Shown here piece by piece: positions 13,169 through 25,500 of a stretch of DNA of 64,000 nucleotides; the first letter of the stretch is position 1, and each line of letters begins with the position of its first letter. Made by a program: the position numbers and the translations under genes. This DNA comes from Metopolophium dirhodum. Taxonomy: Eukaryota > Arthropoda > Insecta > Hemiptera > Aphididae. The notes beneath the pieces were generated by a model. That model saw only the letters and a list, made by a program, of their open reading frames with translations. It did not search any database and was not told the origin of the DNA. Where the stretch lies: NCBI RefSeq assembly GCF_019925205.1, contig NC_083565.1, positions 17,264,241-17,328,240 of the forward strand. Reading direction: 5' to 3'.

Positions 13169-13833
13169 TAGGGCTCGGATTTATATGTAAATACATATTT
13201 TCTCTGCGACATGATAAACTAATTTCGGCAAATGATAAATTTGTTTCACAAGATTTTTGATAAAACGAGCTATACCTATTTGATTTTACATATTTTTACA
13301 TATTTTGTCATAAATACATGTTTTTATATATTTCCCAACTATTCAATTTTTTCTCACATATTTAGACAATTATACTGTTTTAATGTCTTTTCTTCAGAGT
13401 TTAGAATTATTGAAAGGTTATCATGACTATATATTATATCGACGATCTTTTGAATTCGAAAATTTTAAAGTGCACGTTATTATTATAACTGTAATCAAGA
13501 TAATTAGATAACTAAATAAATAAAAAATTATATTACATTTTATTTTATTATTAATTATTATGAAAAATGTACGACAATATCTGCGATCTTTTGGATTCGA
13601 AAATTTAAAAATGAATGTTATTAATTGCAATCAATATAATTAGATAAATATAAATTTTTTATTACATTTTATTATACCTATTATTAATTATTATTATTAT
13701 TATTATTAATTTTGATAATACATATTTTGAATTCTTTAGCACATATTTATGTACATATTTTTGTAGTATAAACTATAAATACATACTTTGGCTATATAAA
13801 TACAATACAAAATACATATAAATCCGAGCCCTA
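13169..13833. mobile_element. non-autonomous hAT transposon, 665 bp, with 8-bp target duplication
   Basis: Ends are TAGGGCTCGGATTTATATG and its exact reverse complement, flanked on both sides by the identical octamer GTTATAAC (13161-13168 and 13834-13841). Eight-base duplications and a (C/T)AGGGCTCGGA-like end are hallmarks of hAT elements. Internally two ~130-bp AT-rich segments with a GATCTTTTG(A/G)ATTCGAAAA core, around 13443 and 13587, are tandem duplicates. No transposase remains. The perfect target duplication and TIR suggest a fairly recent insertion. Confidence 0.85.
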
Positions 13834-13841
13834 GTTATAAC

Positions 13842-14940
13842 TTATAAGTTATAACCGATTTGTCAGTTTTGTGTCCACAATTAATAGTACCTATTAGATT
13901 AATACAATTCAAAAATAAACATAATATATTGCACTCTATAGTCTATAGGTACCTATAAAACCTGAATGCTATAACGATGTAGAAAAATATTTAATAGCCC
14001 GATATTTATTAATAAAAGGTAAGTATAGTAAGTTAAACATAAAAATAATACTATTAACTGTTATTAAAATTATGTTATGCGATTCAAATTGAAATTCCTA
14101 TTTTATACGACTGTAAAACTGAATTACTTAAAATAATTTTACCATGATTAACATTTTTAATTTTATGATTACTATAAATACTATCTATATAGAATATTCT
14201 ACAATTTTAAAATTCTAAAATAAAAATACGCCTAATTGTTCAATATAATATATAATTTAGATATAATTCATAAAAAATATGATTATGTTAAATTTTTAAG
14301 TCATAAAAGTAATAAATGTTATGTGTGTGTACTGTGTAAGGTATGTCGTACTTATATAGGTACTATATTAATAATTGCCTATTGTTTCAATATAATACAT
14401 ATTTATAAAACTGTTCTTATAATGATTTATGATTATTATGATTCATTATCATATTTATGAATTAATGATAAATAAAATTGTGAAAATATTTTTATACTTA
14501 AAGTATAAAACTAAACGTTTAACTAATAATTATTCGTTCAGTCTCAATATTTCGGGTTGAAAATATATATAAAAATAAAAACAAAGGAACAATTTTTTAC
14601 AACAATAAGCATACTTAGTACAATTAGAGAATATTCAAATTCTACTAATTTATTAATTTGTTCTTTTCACATTATATAAAAATTAAATAAAACTTTAATG
14701 AACCTGCATTATGGCATGACGTTCTTAAATTTATTCAGATATTAAGTTTTTATATATAGGATGATTCGCCAAGCATGTTTACCCCAATTATTTCCCTAAA
14801 TAATGAACTTATTCAAATTCTGATTTTCAGAATTTTTAAGAATACATAAGTCATATTTTGAAATATTTATAGATATGTTATACCTACCGGCTACCATTAC
14901 AAATTATTCTGTACTCCTGTGGTGATACCAACCGACAACT
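13842..14940. other. intergenic AT-rich DNA
   Basis: No supported gene. From about 14755 it contains a truncated, diverged copy of the left end of the 7959-8660 MITE family. Confidence 0.5.
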
Positions 14941-14944
14941 ATAA

Positions 14945-15600
14945 TACTAGCGATGAATGTATTGATTTTACAATAATATGCTTTTTTAATTTTCTATTTT
15001 TCTTTATGACTGTCATCACCTTTTAAAATATTAAAAATGATTAGATTTTCTTCAACAGTATATTTTTTGATAGGAAAGTGAATTTAGTTGGTATTTTGGG
15101 GGGTTAATAGTAGTTTTCAAAATCGCCGGGCAAATCAAAAATAAATTAAGTAAAGACGGGAATTTTTACGGAAAATCAGTTTTCGACGAAATTAGTTTTG
15201 GTTTTTGATGTAACCCTAAAACAAATTACCAAACAAATTATTAGATACATGAATTTTTCACTAAATGTTTATATTATCATTTTCTGTACACCATATACCT
15301 TTTAAAATAATTTGATTTGTTTTGAGCTGTTTACGGACATTTTCAGTTACCAATTTTTTTATTTTTTTTTATATAAATATCAATACAATTTTATTCCAAA
15401 AAAAAAAAGCTTTAAAATTTAATGCAAGGCTCTAATATTATATTATATTGTTACAATGACAGTTGAAAAATATTAAAAATACCTAGTCACAATTTTTTTT
15501 TAATAAGCATTTAAGTTCAAATTTTGACAAAATAGGTCAAAGTCACCATAAAATGTAAATTATTTTGAATTAGAAATTCTAATTTATAATAATAATAATA
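14945..15600. repeat. partial copy of the long-TIR repeat family
   Basis: Shares the words GCGATGAATGTATTGATTTT, GGAAAGTGAAT and GAGCTGTTTACGGACATTTT with copies near 16.6, 28.7, 42.1 and 57.4 kb. Neither outer terminus is present. No open frame. Confidence 0.65.
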
Positions 15601-16610
15601 ATAACCTTACTCATATATTAATTCGTCTATGTAGGATTATGTCGTAGTCTACAATACCTATAATATGTGAACTGTACAGTATAATATAATTATATACCTA
15701 CTTAATAATTAATAACAACATTTATTTCACCAATAACATCAATGAATAATAGGTACTATCGTCCAATGGTGTACACATGATGATGGGAGGGTGTTCATCC
15801 CCCCTTGGTATTTTTGACTAAATATGTATAGATGTATAACAATGAATACATTTTAAAAAACATTTTGATATATATAATATATATACATATAATGTTTTTA
15901 TAATTTAACCCCTCCCATTAAAAATATCTGTATCTCTATCGTTTTTTATTAAATTAAACCAATAGAGAAGAAACAACTGGTTGTTATGTTTTGACTCTTG
16001 AGTAGGACTTTATTATACTATTTTTGATGTTTATCTAAGCTAAAAATGTTTTCATAACAATTCTTTGGGTAATTACTACACAACTATAATATTTTAAAAA
16101 TAACTTATGCAAATTTAAAAAAAAATCAGAAATTAAACATAAAAAACCGAGTAAATCGTTTTTGTTGTTACATATTATACGTACTCAGTAAAGGTTTCCA
16201 GTGTACCTTGTCATCAAGTATGTGTAATGAATGAGTTAAATTAAAATTCAATGATATATTGTGGAATCCATAAACCCGTACTATAAATAATTAATCAAAA
16301 TCGTATTTATTCTTTAAAAAAACACGACTGAAATAGACAAATATCTTTGAACAAGAGCTATTTTTTACCAAGTACATACATACATAACTTCTATTCTCAC
16401 ACCATGAAAGCATTAAATTATGTATTATAAGCTTATCAAAAAATAAAAATACCACCAGATTGTATTTTATCTTGTAGCCCAATAAGCTTACAATGAATCC
16501 CTTCGATTACTAAAGAAAATCCTATTCTACAAAAATGATTGCTAGGTATAAAATTCGGGTAGGTATATAGTAACGTTCTAAACTAGCTCCTTGCTGTAGA
16601 ACTATTATAT
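15600..16610. other. intergenic AT-rich DNA between repeat copies
   Basis: Low-complexity and repeat-derived sequence with no gene recognised. A GGGGGATGAAC/CCCCCTTGG-like segment near 15780-15815 may be another transposon scrap. Confidence 0.4.
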
Positions 16611-16639
16611 TTTCGGAGCGGTGGTTTACAATATGTTTT

Positions 16640-17485
16640 TAGATTCTGAGGGGAGCGATGAATGTTTTTTCATTTTTTTTTGGGTTCGTGTACACGATAA
16701 GTAGTCGAAATAAAGCTTTGATTTTCAACTTCAGTATCTTGTTCGATGGGAAAGTGAATATTGTTGGTGCATTGGGAGGTCTATTTAAATTTAAAATTCT
16801 CAGTCATTTTCGAAAATTTTGAGAAAAACAAAAAAAAAATTAATGAATACCTACTGGGAATCTTTACGCAAAATCGATTTTGGTTTTTGGTGTAACTCTT
16901 ATACAAATTACCGTAGATGTATGAAATTTTCACTGGTTGTTTATATTAGTATTTTCTATACACGATACCATTTTCAAACAATTTGGTTTGTTTTGAACTG
17001 CTTACGGACATTTTCAGTTCCAAATTTTTTAAATTTATATTTCTATGTGTTAATAAAATTTTATTTTTTGGGTCAACAAACTTGAAAAATTATTACAAGG
17101 CTCCTGATATATTGTTACTTTATCAGTTGAAAAATATTAAAAATACATTGGCACAATTTCTTTTTATGAGAATTTAAATTTCAAATTTTGATAAAATTAA
17201 TCAAATTTCAAATTTTATAATTATTTTGTAGTTAAAAATGTATAGCTAACGATTGAAAATTTAAAACAATGGTTACACGTAAATAGGTTATATATAAATT
17301 ACTTTCTTCACAATTATATCATCAAATATAGTTAGTAATATCAGACAGTCTTCGCTCAGAATCGTTTTTCTTATAGAATGATAATATATCATTGAATTCA
17401 AATTTAACACCATCCATTACAGTGATCCACTTGTAACCTACTGTACAGCAGAGCGACACCTACTTGCCCTCCTTTTTTTTAATCT
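16640..17485. repeat. right half of a long-TIR family element
   Basis: Begins inside the family core (GATTCTGAGGGGAGCGATGAA, 16644) and runs to the family's right terminus. There, TTTAACACCATCCATTACAG is followed by the ACTTGTAACCTACTGTACAG block and ends in a diverged CCTCCTTTTTT near 17480. The left half is missing. Confidence 0.75.
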
Positions 17486-17705
17486 TTTTACCGCGTCCGC
17501 GTGTGAAACTTAGTTCAGTTCTTCTCGACGAATTGAATTACCTACTATACAGTGAACACTGAACCGTCAGGACCAAATAATGATAAAAATAAAAATGTAT
17601 AATATCTAATATAAAATGACTATTTGATTTAAAGAATATGTTTTATTAAAAGGAAAATTATACAATTAATACTGAAAAAGGGATAGTTAAATAGATAGGC
17701 CAGAC

Positions 17706-17896
17706 CAGTGGCGTATTTAGGTTTTTGTCTTGGGGGGGGGGGGGGGGGGGGGGAGGAGGAGGATATGTTTTATCCAGTAGCTCCGTCTTTAAAGTTAGAG
17801 GCCTTAAGTTAGAACTCTGAAAACTTTTGCATATTATATACAGCCTATGAGGGAGGGGATTGGTCAACTTCCCCCCTCCCCGTAAATACGCCACTG
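17706..17896. mobile_element. small hAT-like MITE with CAGTGGCGTATTTA ends and a poly-G tract
   Basis: The left CAGTGGCGTATTTAG is matched by the reverse complement CGTAAATACGCCACTG on the right, 191 bp in all. The flanking octamers (GGCCAGAC and GGATAAAC) match at only five of eight positions, so any target duplication has decayed. About 20 consecutive Gs occur near 17732-17752, a site where sequencing length errors are likely. Confidence 0.65.
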
Positions 17897-19501
17897 GGAT
17901 AAACATATTTATGGAGATCTGAGGGAATACTGAGGAAAATAACAAGATGGAGAACAGACGTTGGTCACATAGAATATATGGGATAGGTACATAAGTACAA
18001 ATTGAATAATAAAAATAAATTGTTATAAATAATAAATTTATTAATATTCAACCCTGAACATTATATTATTATTATACAGTTTTCAAAATACATTACATAA
18101 TTTGCACTCAAATTAAGGACAGTGGTGGAAAAATAATGTATACAGAATGTAGATAATAAAAATAGTAGATAATTAATATACATATATTATATATATGTAA
18201 CACATATTATGGTAAAACAAAAAATTGAACTAAAACTGTTAAATTTTATAACTTAGAAAATTAGTTTGAAATGTGGCTGTATTTAATTCAAACGTACATT
18301 AATAAATAATTGTAATACGTCAATGGTTTGAGATAAATAAATTATAACCTAAACAAAAAAAGATTTTTTTAAATAAAATTGGTTAAGTCAAGTTTATTTA
18401 ACAGTATATTATATTATGATATTATATATTTGTTAGAAATTAAATTTTTCACCATATAAGAATCCGATTGTATAAAATAAAACCAAACAATTTATGCTGA
18501 ACAAACTGAAAAAAAAATACTGATGTTCAAATTATTGTCTATAATTAAGCGATTTAATGCATAATCGGTAACTGTAAATTAAGTAAACATTTATTTGGAA
18601 AATAAAATTTAAATAATAATCCTGTGATTAAAATTTAGTTTACGTGTCAATATTTCATTATTTTTTATGTGTACAATTTATTTATTTTGTGCTACTATTT
18701 TTATAAACCAGATCCAAAAAGAAATAATAATTGTTGTAACAAAAACATAACATGAACATGGAAATTTGTGTTATTAAAACTTAAATAGGCTAAAATGTTT
18801 GTAAAAAACAAATATAAAATTAATAGACAAGTCTGATTATAATTACCTCATAAAGGTAATCATTATTTTGATGTTAATTTTATTCACTATGAAAAAACCC
18901 TTTATATTTGGGCCTCTTCGATTTAACAAATACCGTGTCACTATATCTGTTGAAACAGATGAAATATAATTTTTAAATACAATTATTGACGGAATATTTT
19001 TCTATTCAGTTTAAAAAAAAATCCAGAAAAATGTTAAAAACAAAGAGAAATAATAACGCTAAAAGCATAACAAAATATGTTAACATTTTTTTAGACTTAA
19101 CATTACATTATAATGATATAAAAACATTTTATTTAGTATTATAATCTGTTAAAAAAAACATAGCGGACACAAGAAAAAATGAGACCCAAATGGTTACAAT
19201 CTATAATTTTATACAGCAATTTTTCTTCACAGCCTGGAAAATATAGAATTTTTTTCCACCTAATGTTACAAAAAAAATAAATATATATAAATAAATATAT
19301 ATGTATTTTTTTCTTGTTTTCTATTAAATAACACATTTTTTCTAAACATATTCTATTCTTAAAATATAATTATATTGTAATTTAATTACTCGGGAGAAAT
19401 TCAGTTTAGTGGCAACCGGACACTATATATATATTTTAATTGAAATCGCAAAAAATATTTAATTATTGGAAACAATAATTTTATAAATCGATTGAAAATA
19501 T
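17897..19501 (-). other. 3' UTR and downstream flank of vigilin
   Basis: AT-rich stretch after the vigilin stop (minus strand, 19502). Several minus-strand AATAAA signals (TTTATT on the plus strand) could end the transcript; which one is used cannot be told. No other gene seen. Confidence 0.45.
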
Positions 19502-22500
19502 CTAACGACGCCCACTTCCCCAACTTGGAAGGTTGGTCTTATCAGACCCAGCATTATTAGCAGACGTCGCAATACCCGCAAAAGATGGAAAATCTCTGGT
19601 ACTATTTGTATCTGGATGAGCTTTTTCCCATGGTGCACCATTACCCATAACAAATCCGGCACCTCCTTGCGAGTTATGATTACCATTGGGGACAGATTGG
19701 CTCTCAGTTTTTGGTTTCAAGTTTGCTCTTGCTTCATTTTCTACCAAGTCTGTCATCTATAAAACAAATAAAAAAAACAATAAAACATAAATATATTACC
19801 AATTTATTTAGTAATCAAGTCCATAGACAATATAAAAATATAAAATAAAAGCAATTACATAGTCTTGTTGAATCATTTCTAAATAATCCATACAATCCAA
19901 AACATCATCCTGGGTGGCATCCTCGCGAGCATATACTACTACCAAATCTGGATTAGAACTGTCAGATTTCGAAAATCTTATATCTACATGATATTTATCC
20001 ATAATTTGTGAAATATTACGTCCTCGAAAACCGATCAATCTTGAATGAATTCTACTGTCGATATAAATTTCTTCCTTGTAAACATTTTTCTAAATATAAA
20101 AAAAATGAATTAGTTCACAACAAATTTATGTCACAACCAGTTTTAAATACATAAAAAAAATACAACTTACAAGTTTATCAACCATTTCTTGAATTTCGTC
20201 CCTTGCTGATTCAGCACTTTGTTGGTAACCAACAACTGTTACAATGTTTTCATTGATTCCCTCACCTCTTCTGGGTAGATTAACTTGAACACCATATTTG
20301 TTACGTAAGTTACGTACAGTGTCTCCTTTTTTACCAATTATCATAGGATGGAATTCTGGTTCAATAGTCATCTAAAATTATAACATTTAACGTCAATATG
20401 ATTTCTAGCAATTATCACTGAACATAGATATATAATCCATTACAATGACTTTACAGGTAAGTGACAAGAATCAATCATACACCAACATTTAAAATAGACT
20501 AAGAATGATTCCCCAAAAATAAGAAAATGTAAAAACCAATGTTTGGTAAAAAACAAATGTTACAAAAATAACATTTTATAACAGCAAAATCAAAATTTCA
20601 TTGTACTATTAATGTGACGAGTAAAGAAAAGGTACAAATATTGTACCCATATATCTTGATTAAAGACTACTAAGATAATTAACTATACATAATATATTAT
20701 ACTATTAAACTAAATTACTTAAATTCAATATTAGGTACATATGTGATGGACCGTCCTATGTAAATATAAATGCAAAATCGCAATTAACCACCAGTGATGG
20801 TTAATCAGTTCTACTTAAACTGTATAAGAATAGACTTGGTGGTGAACAACCAGATGTCATCCACATACTACATTACATGTTACCCGTAAACCATACTGTC
20901 TATTACTCAAGTCTCTAACCATTGAATGGCAGATGTAAAAAAGATTTAAAGAATTTTAATTTTGATATCGATTAACCACAGGTTGGAAACCATAAAAAAA
21001 AACAAAAACAGTTCTTCATCAATTAATAAACTTAAAACACCCTATCATAACTATTATCAGGCATTTATTTGGATTTTTTATGTACAACCATTATAATTTA
21101 AATAATGAAAATACCTGAATTTCATATGAGCGCAACTGTCTATCTTCTTTATCAGCATCATATAACCTCATTTCTTCTTTAATGGCTGCAACTACTTCAT
21201 CAATATCCTTTTGCACCCCAGTAATCTAAATAACAAAAGGTACAATAATATTATTCCATAATAGTTGTGTTACTTTAGCGTTTAATATGACGTTTGACGC
21301 CGTGGAAGAGAATAATAATAATTTTTAACGCATACACTATCATTCGAACGAGGAAACGAGCCCCGTACTGCCGACGTATCATCCACGTGACACGTATTGC
21401 ATTGAGGCAACAACTATGGTTGCCTTTTGAAAGTGGAAACAATACAATTTTAGAAAAAGGTCTTTGTAATGCAAGACTAGAGCTCATCCTGATTCAGAAT
21501 ATACCAAGTTTATTCTTATCGAGAAATCACGCGGACAAATAGACAAGTTGAATAAAAATCTTTAAAAATAACCCATTATTGATTTTTTGTGAGTCGTATC
21601 TAATTTTAATCCATCACCTAATTAGAAGGTACTTAGGTATCTAGATTAGATTACATAAATATTTTGAATTCTTGAAACAATGAACAAATTTCTAAAAGCC
21701 TGGTCTTTTAGACCGTGAAATGTGTGCTCTAGAGTTAGTTTTTAATTTTGATGACCATAGAAAGTATACATTTTATTTTGCCATGTGTTAATAATTAAAT
21801 GATAAATATATATTTATTAATGACATTATTATAAATTATTTACATTATTACCTTTATAATATCAGCATTTTGTTCTTGGTTTGGAACTTTAATCTGGACA
21901 TTATAATCATCACTAAGCTTACGGATTGTGGCACCCTTAGAACCAATCAATGATCTATGATATTCTGATGGTACATTTAACTAAAAAACATATTTGAAAA
22001 ATGAAAAATTGAATAGAACTTTATGGTAATGAATATAGCTTATCATTTTTCAATAATAATAACTTACGTCAATAGTTTTTGGTATATTATCAATTAATAT
22101 TTGTTTAGCACTTTCACAATTTTCAGGTTTTCCAAAGATTGTAACTATGTCATTGATACTAGGAGCACGATTTTCATCAGTATCTTCTACAACATTAACA
22201 TCCTCTTGTTCGCGATTAAACTGATCTTCTATTTATTAAGAAATTACATTCATTAAATAAAATATAAGTTTAACTGGTATAAAAGGTATTGGCATTAACA
22301 TATAGTTTTATTAATATTTATTATGAAATATAATATGTATATATATATTTAATATAATTACCTGGAGGTCTTTCAGGGAACTTAATCCAAACATCTAAAT
22401 CTCGTCTCATGCCTTCCAATAAATCTCGATTCCTCATTAAAACTCTATGCATCCTTTGAGGTATGATAACTTCAACAGTGATACGTTGTTCCTAAAAGTA

Positions 22501-25500
22501 AAAAAAAAAATGTTTTAACCAATGAACAAAAACAAACAATACCTAAACGGTTAAACAATTCAATTACCAAGTCAATGACAATATTATTGATTTTATTTTT
22601 GACTTTTTCAACAAAATCTTTATGACCTTTGATCAAAACTTCACTAGAATTTGAATTAACTTGTGGGAATGTTACAGTAACTCCATTATATTCTGCACTA
22701 ATTTGATTAATAACTTCAGCACGGCGAGCAACAAAATGTCGGTGATGTTTGGGAGGAACACTCATAGTAATCTCAATAATATTTTCCTAAAAATGTAAAG
22801 ATTGTTTATTAAACTTTATAATTGATACAAGTGTTATATTCATTTTAGTAATGCTTACCAAATCCTTAACAATTTCTTCAATTTTACGCTTTGCTTCTTC
22901 GGCATTAGTTTTGTCACCCTTGATTATAACAACATCATCATTAGAAGCTAATTTAGGGAATGTTATAGATACTCCATTACAATCATCAATGATTCTATTA
23001 ATAATTTCACCACGCCTTGCAACAAAGTGACGATGATACTTAGGATCAACATTAACTTCAACTTGAATGGTATTTTCCTAAATAAAATAATACATAGTTA
23101 CAATTCATTTTAGAATAGTAATATATAAAATTGTTATTAGTAAATTTAAATTAATGCTGTTGAAAGTGGGTCGTCTCTTATTGCATAATTTAGACCAATA
23201 AGTAGAAAAAAAATGTACTTCAATTTTGAATTCCTTATTTTCTTTACTAGGTTATGTAACATCGATTATGGATAATTTTTTTTTTTTAGTAATACTAAAA
23301 TAAAGATGAAATTTTAATAAAATAGAAAATTAATTTCGTACTGCTAATTATTAATAAAGCAATATAAAAAATTCGAAAAAAACAATTTTTTATATAACCT
23401 AGAAGAGAATTAGGAATTCAAATATCTTTTCAAAATTAAAATCGGGATTTTAGTACTGGGTGCAGTTTGATCAAAAAATATAGTGACATATGACTGCGCG
23501 TATGTATGTTATGGATTACCAAGAATCTTAGCCGAAGTTTATATTTAATTACATGAAGTGTTCGAGGAAGTCACAAAACTGTGACAAAGATCAGTCACTA
23601 CACACAGTCACAATGTATATGGAATATTGCCTAAATCAGACATCTTAAAAATAGTTTGCTTTCAATAGCCTTAACAGCGAAAATAATTTTAATTATCCAG
23701 TAACTTAATTAGGGAAATTAATATAAATAATATACATACCAAAACTTTAGCATGGTCTAAAAGTCTCTGCTTTGCAATAGCAACATTTGCTTTGCTACCT
23801 TTAAGTACAACTTTGTCTCCACCTCCAGGTTTGGGGAATGATATTTTTACACCACCACATTCTTCTTCCAACTTATGTAAAAATTCTCCACGTTTAGCCA
23901 CAAAACTTTTATGATACTTTTCATTTATTTCTACACGGTCTTCAATAACATTACTGATATCAGTTATCATAGCCTCAAATTCTAATTTTGCCTTGTCTAC
24001 ATTTTCTTTTTTACCAACAATAGTTATATTTTCATTAACTGAATCAGTTTCTGGTGGGAATATTATTCTTGTATTTGTTAAATCTCGAATCTGTAAACAA
24101 ATACACAGTAATGAAAATAAACAAATATAAATAAATATGATTGACAACATACTCTTTTAACGTTAGCACGTTTTTTTCCAATCAAATATTTATGAAATTC
24201 TGGCTTCACTTTTAGATCAATAACTGAATTATGAACTTCGTCTACCATTGTCTGAATTTGTGTGATAGCACTGTCTACATCATCTTCTGGTCCTTTGATA
24301 ACTATAGTCTATAAATTGAATTCAATAATTTAAATTAATTTTTTAAGTATTGCATTTAAGTGCCACTGTTTATTAAATATAATGGTGTATGCGTTTTAAA
24401 AAGTTTGAGCAGTAAAAACAAAGTAATATTAAAATATTAAAACTTTAAATTATTAAGCTTAAATCATATAAACAGAAATATAAATCTATAAATTAATTAT
24501 TTGTACTACCAATTTTTCATTGATGCTGTAATGTTGTATGATAAAAATAAGTTAGTAGGCTAATAAATGAAAAATAGTGTAGGACAAGATATTATTATTA
24601 TTCTGATAGCAGATTGAAGGTTTAATGGTTAAGCTTGAAGTATATTAAATTATATTTTAGGAAGTTTCAAATATGTTAACATAACCCGGTTTATCCATAG
24701 ACAACATGTAATTTATACAACAAGCACTTAATCAAACTTATTTAACTCTTATTTATCATATAAAATATTTACTTGGATGTAAAGTAAATTTAAGAATTTT
24801 GGTTAAATTGAATGAAACTATATTAACAATTACTCAAACTATACTCTATTCAAAATAAGAATGGTAGTGGACAGCTAGCTTGTGTGCAGGGCGTGGCTTT
24901 GTTCTAAAGCACTGGTCCAATTGGTGGAGAAAGCATCTAATTACCATTCTTATTTTGAATAGAGTATACAAGTAATATGTATTTTATCTATACTACAAAA
25001 AAGTACAATAAGCATAATGTATGTTTTTAAATTAAGTGCAATAGCTTGAATGTCTTGAGAGAAGAAACCGTCCAGTGAAGATACTTCGACTTGAATTTAC
25101 AATTATTTAGGTGTATTCATTATGTTTACTTTATAAGGTCACGGGGCCATTGTCGTTTAAGTCTTCTGGTAGGATTTCCTGGGATGGAGATGGATAATAG
25201 CTTTTTTATATGTGGATTAGAGTGATTTTGAAGACGATTCCTAAATTTTGAGTAGTATAGCTTGGCTGTATCAGTGACTTTAGGAATGTGAAGATCTGTA
25301 TGAAGTGTGTGGTTTGAAATATAAGGAGGAGCATTGGTTATGAGTCGGAGGATTTTTGATTGAAACACTTGTATTTTTTTTGTATTTGATATTTTTGCCG
25401 TGCCCCAGAGCTGTATACCGTAGAGCCAGATAGGCTTAAGAAAATTATATATATGAATTTTGGTTTTGAGGGATAATTTTGAGAATTTACCAAGAATAGG

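Noticed and set aside
17658..17945. Proline-rich 95-codon frame across the poly-G tract
   Set aside because: The proline run is only the translated homopolymer inside a MITE.
21275..21542. Open frames in a vigilin intron
   Set aside because: They mirror each other on opposite strands and have no recognisable domain.
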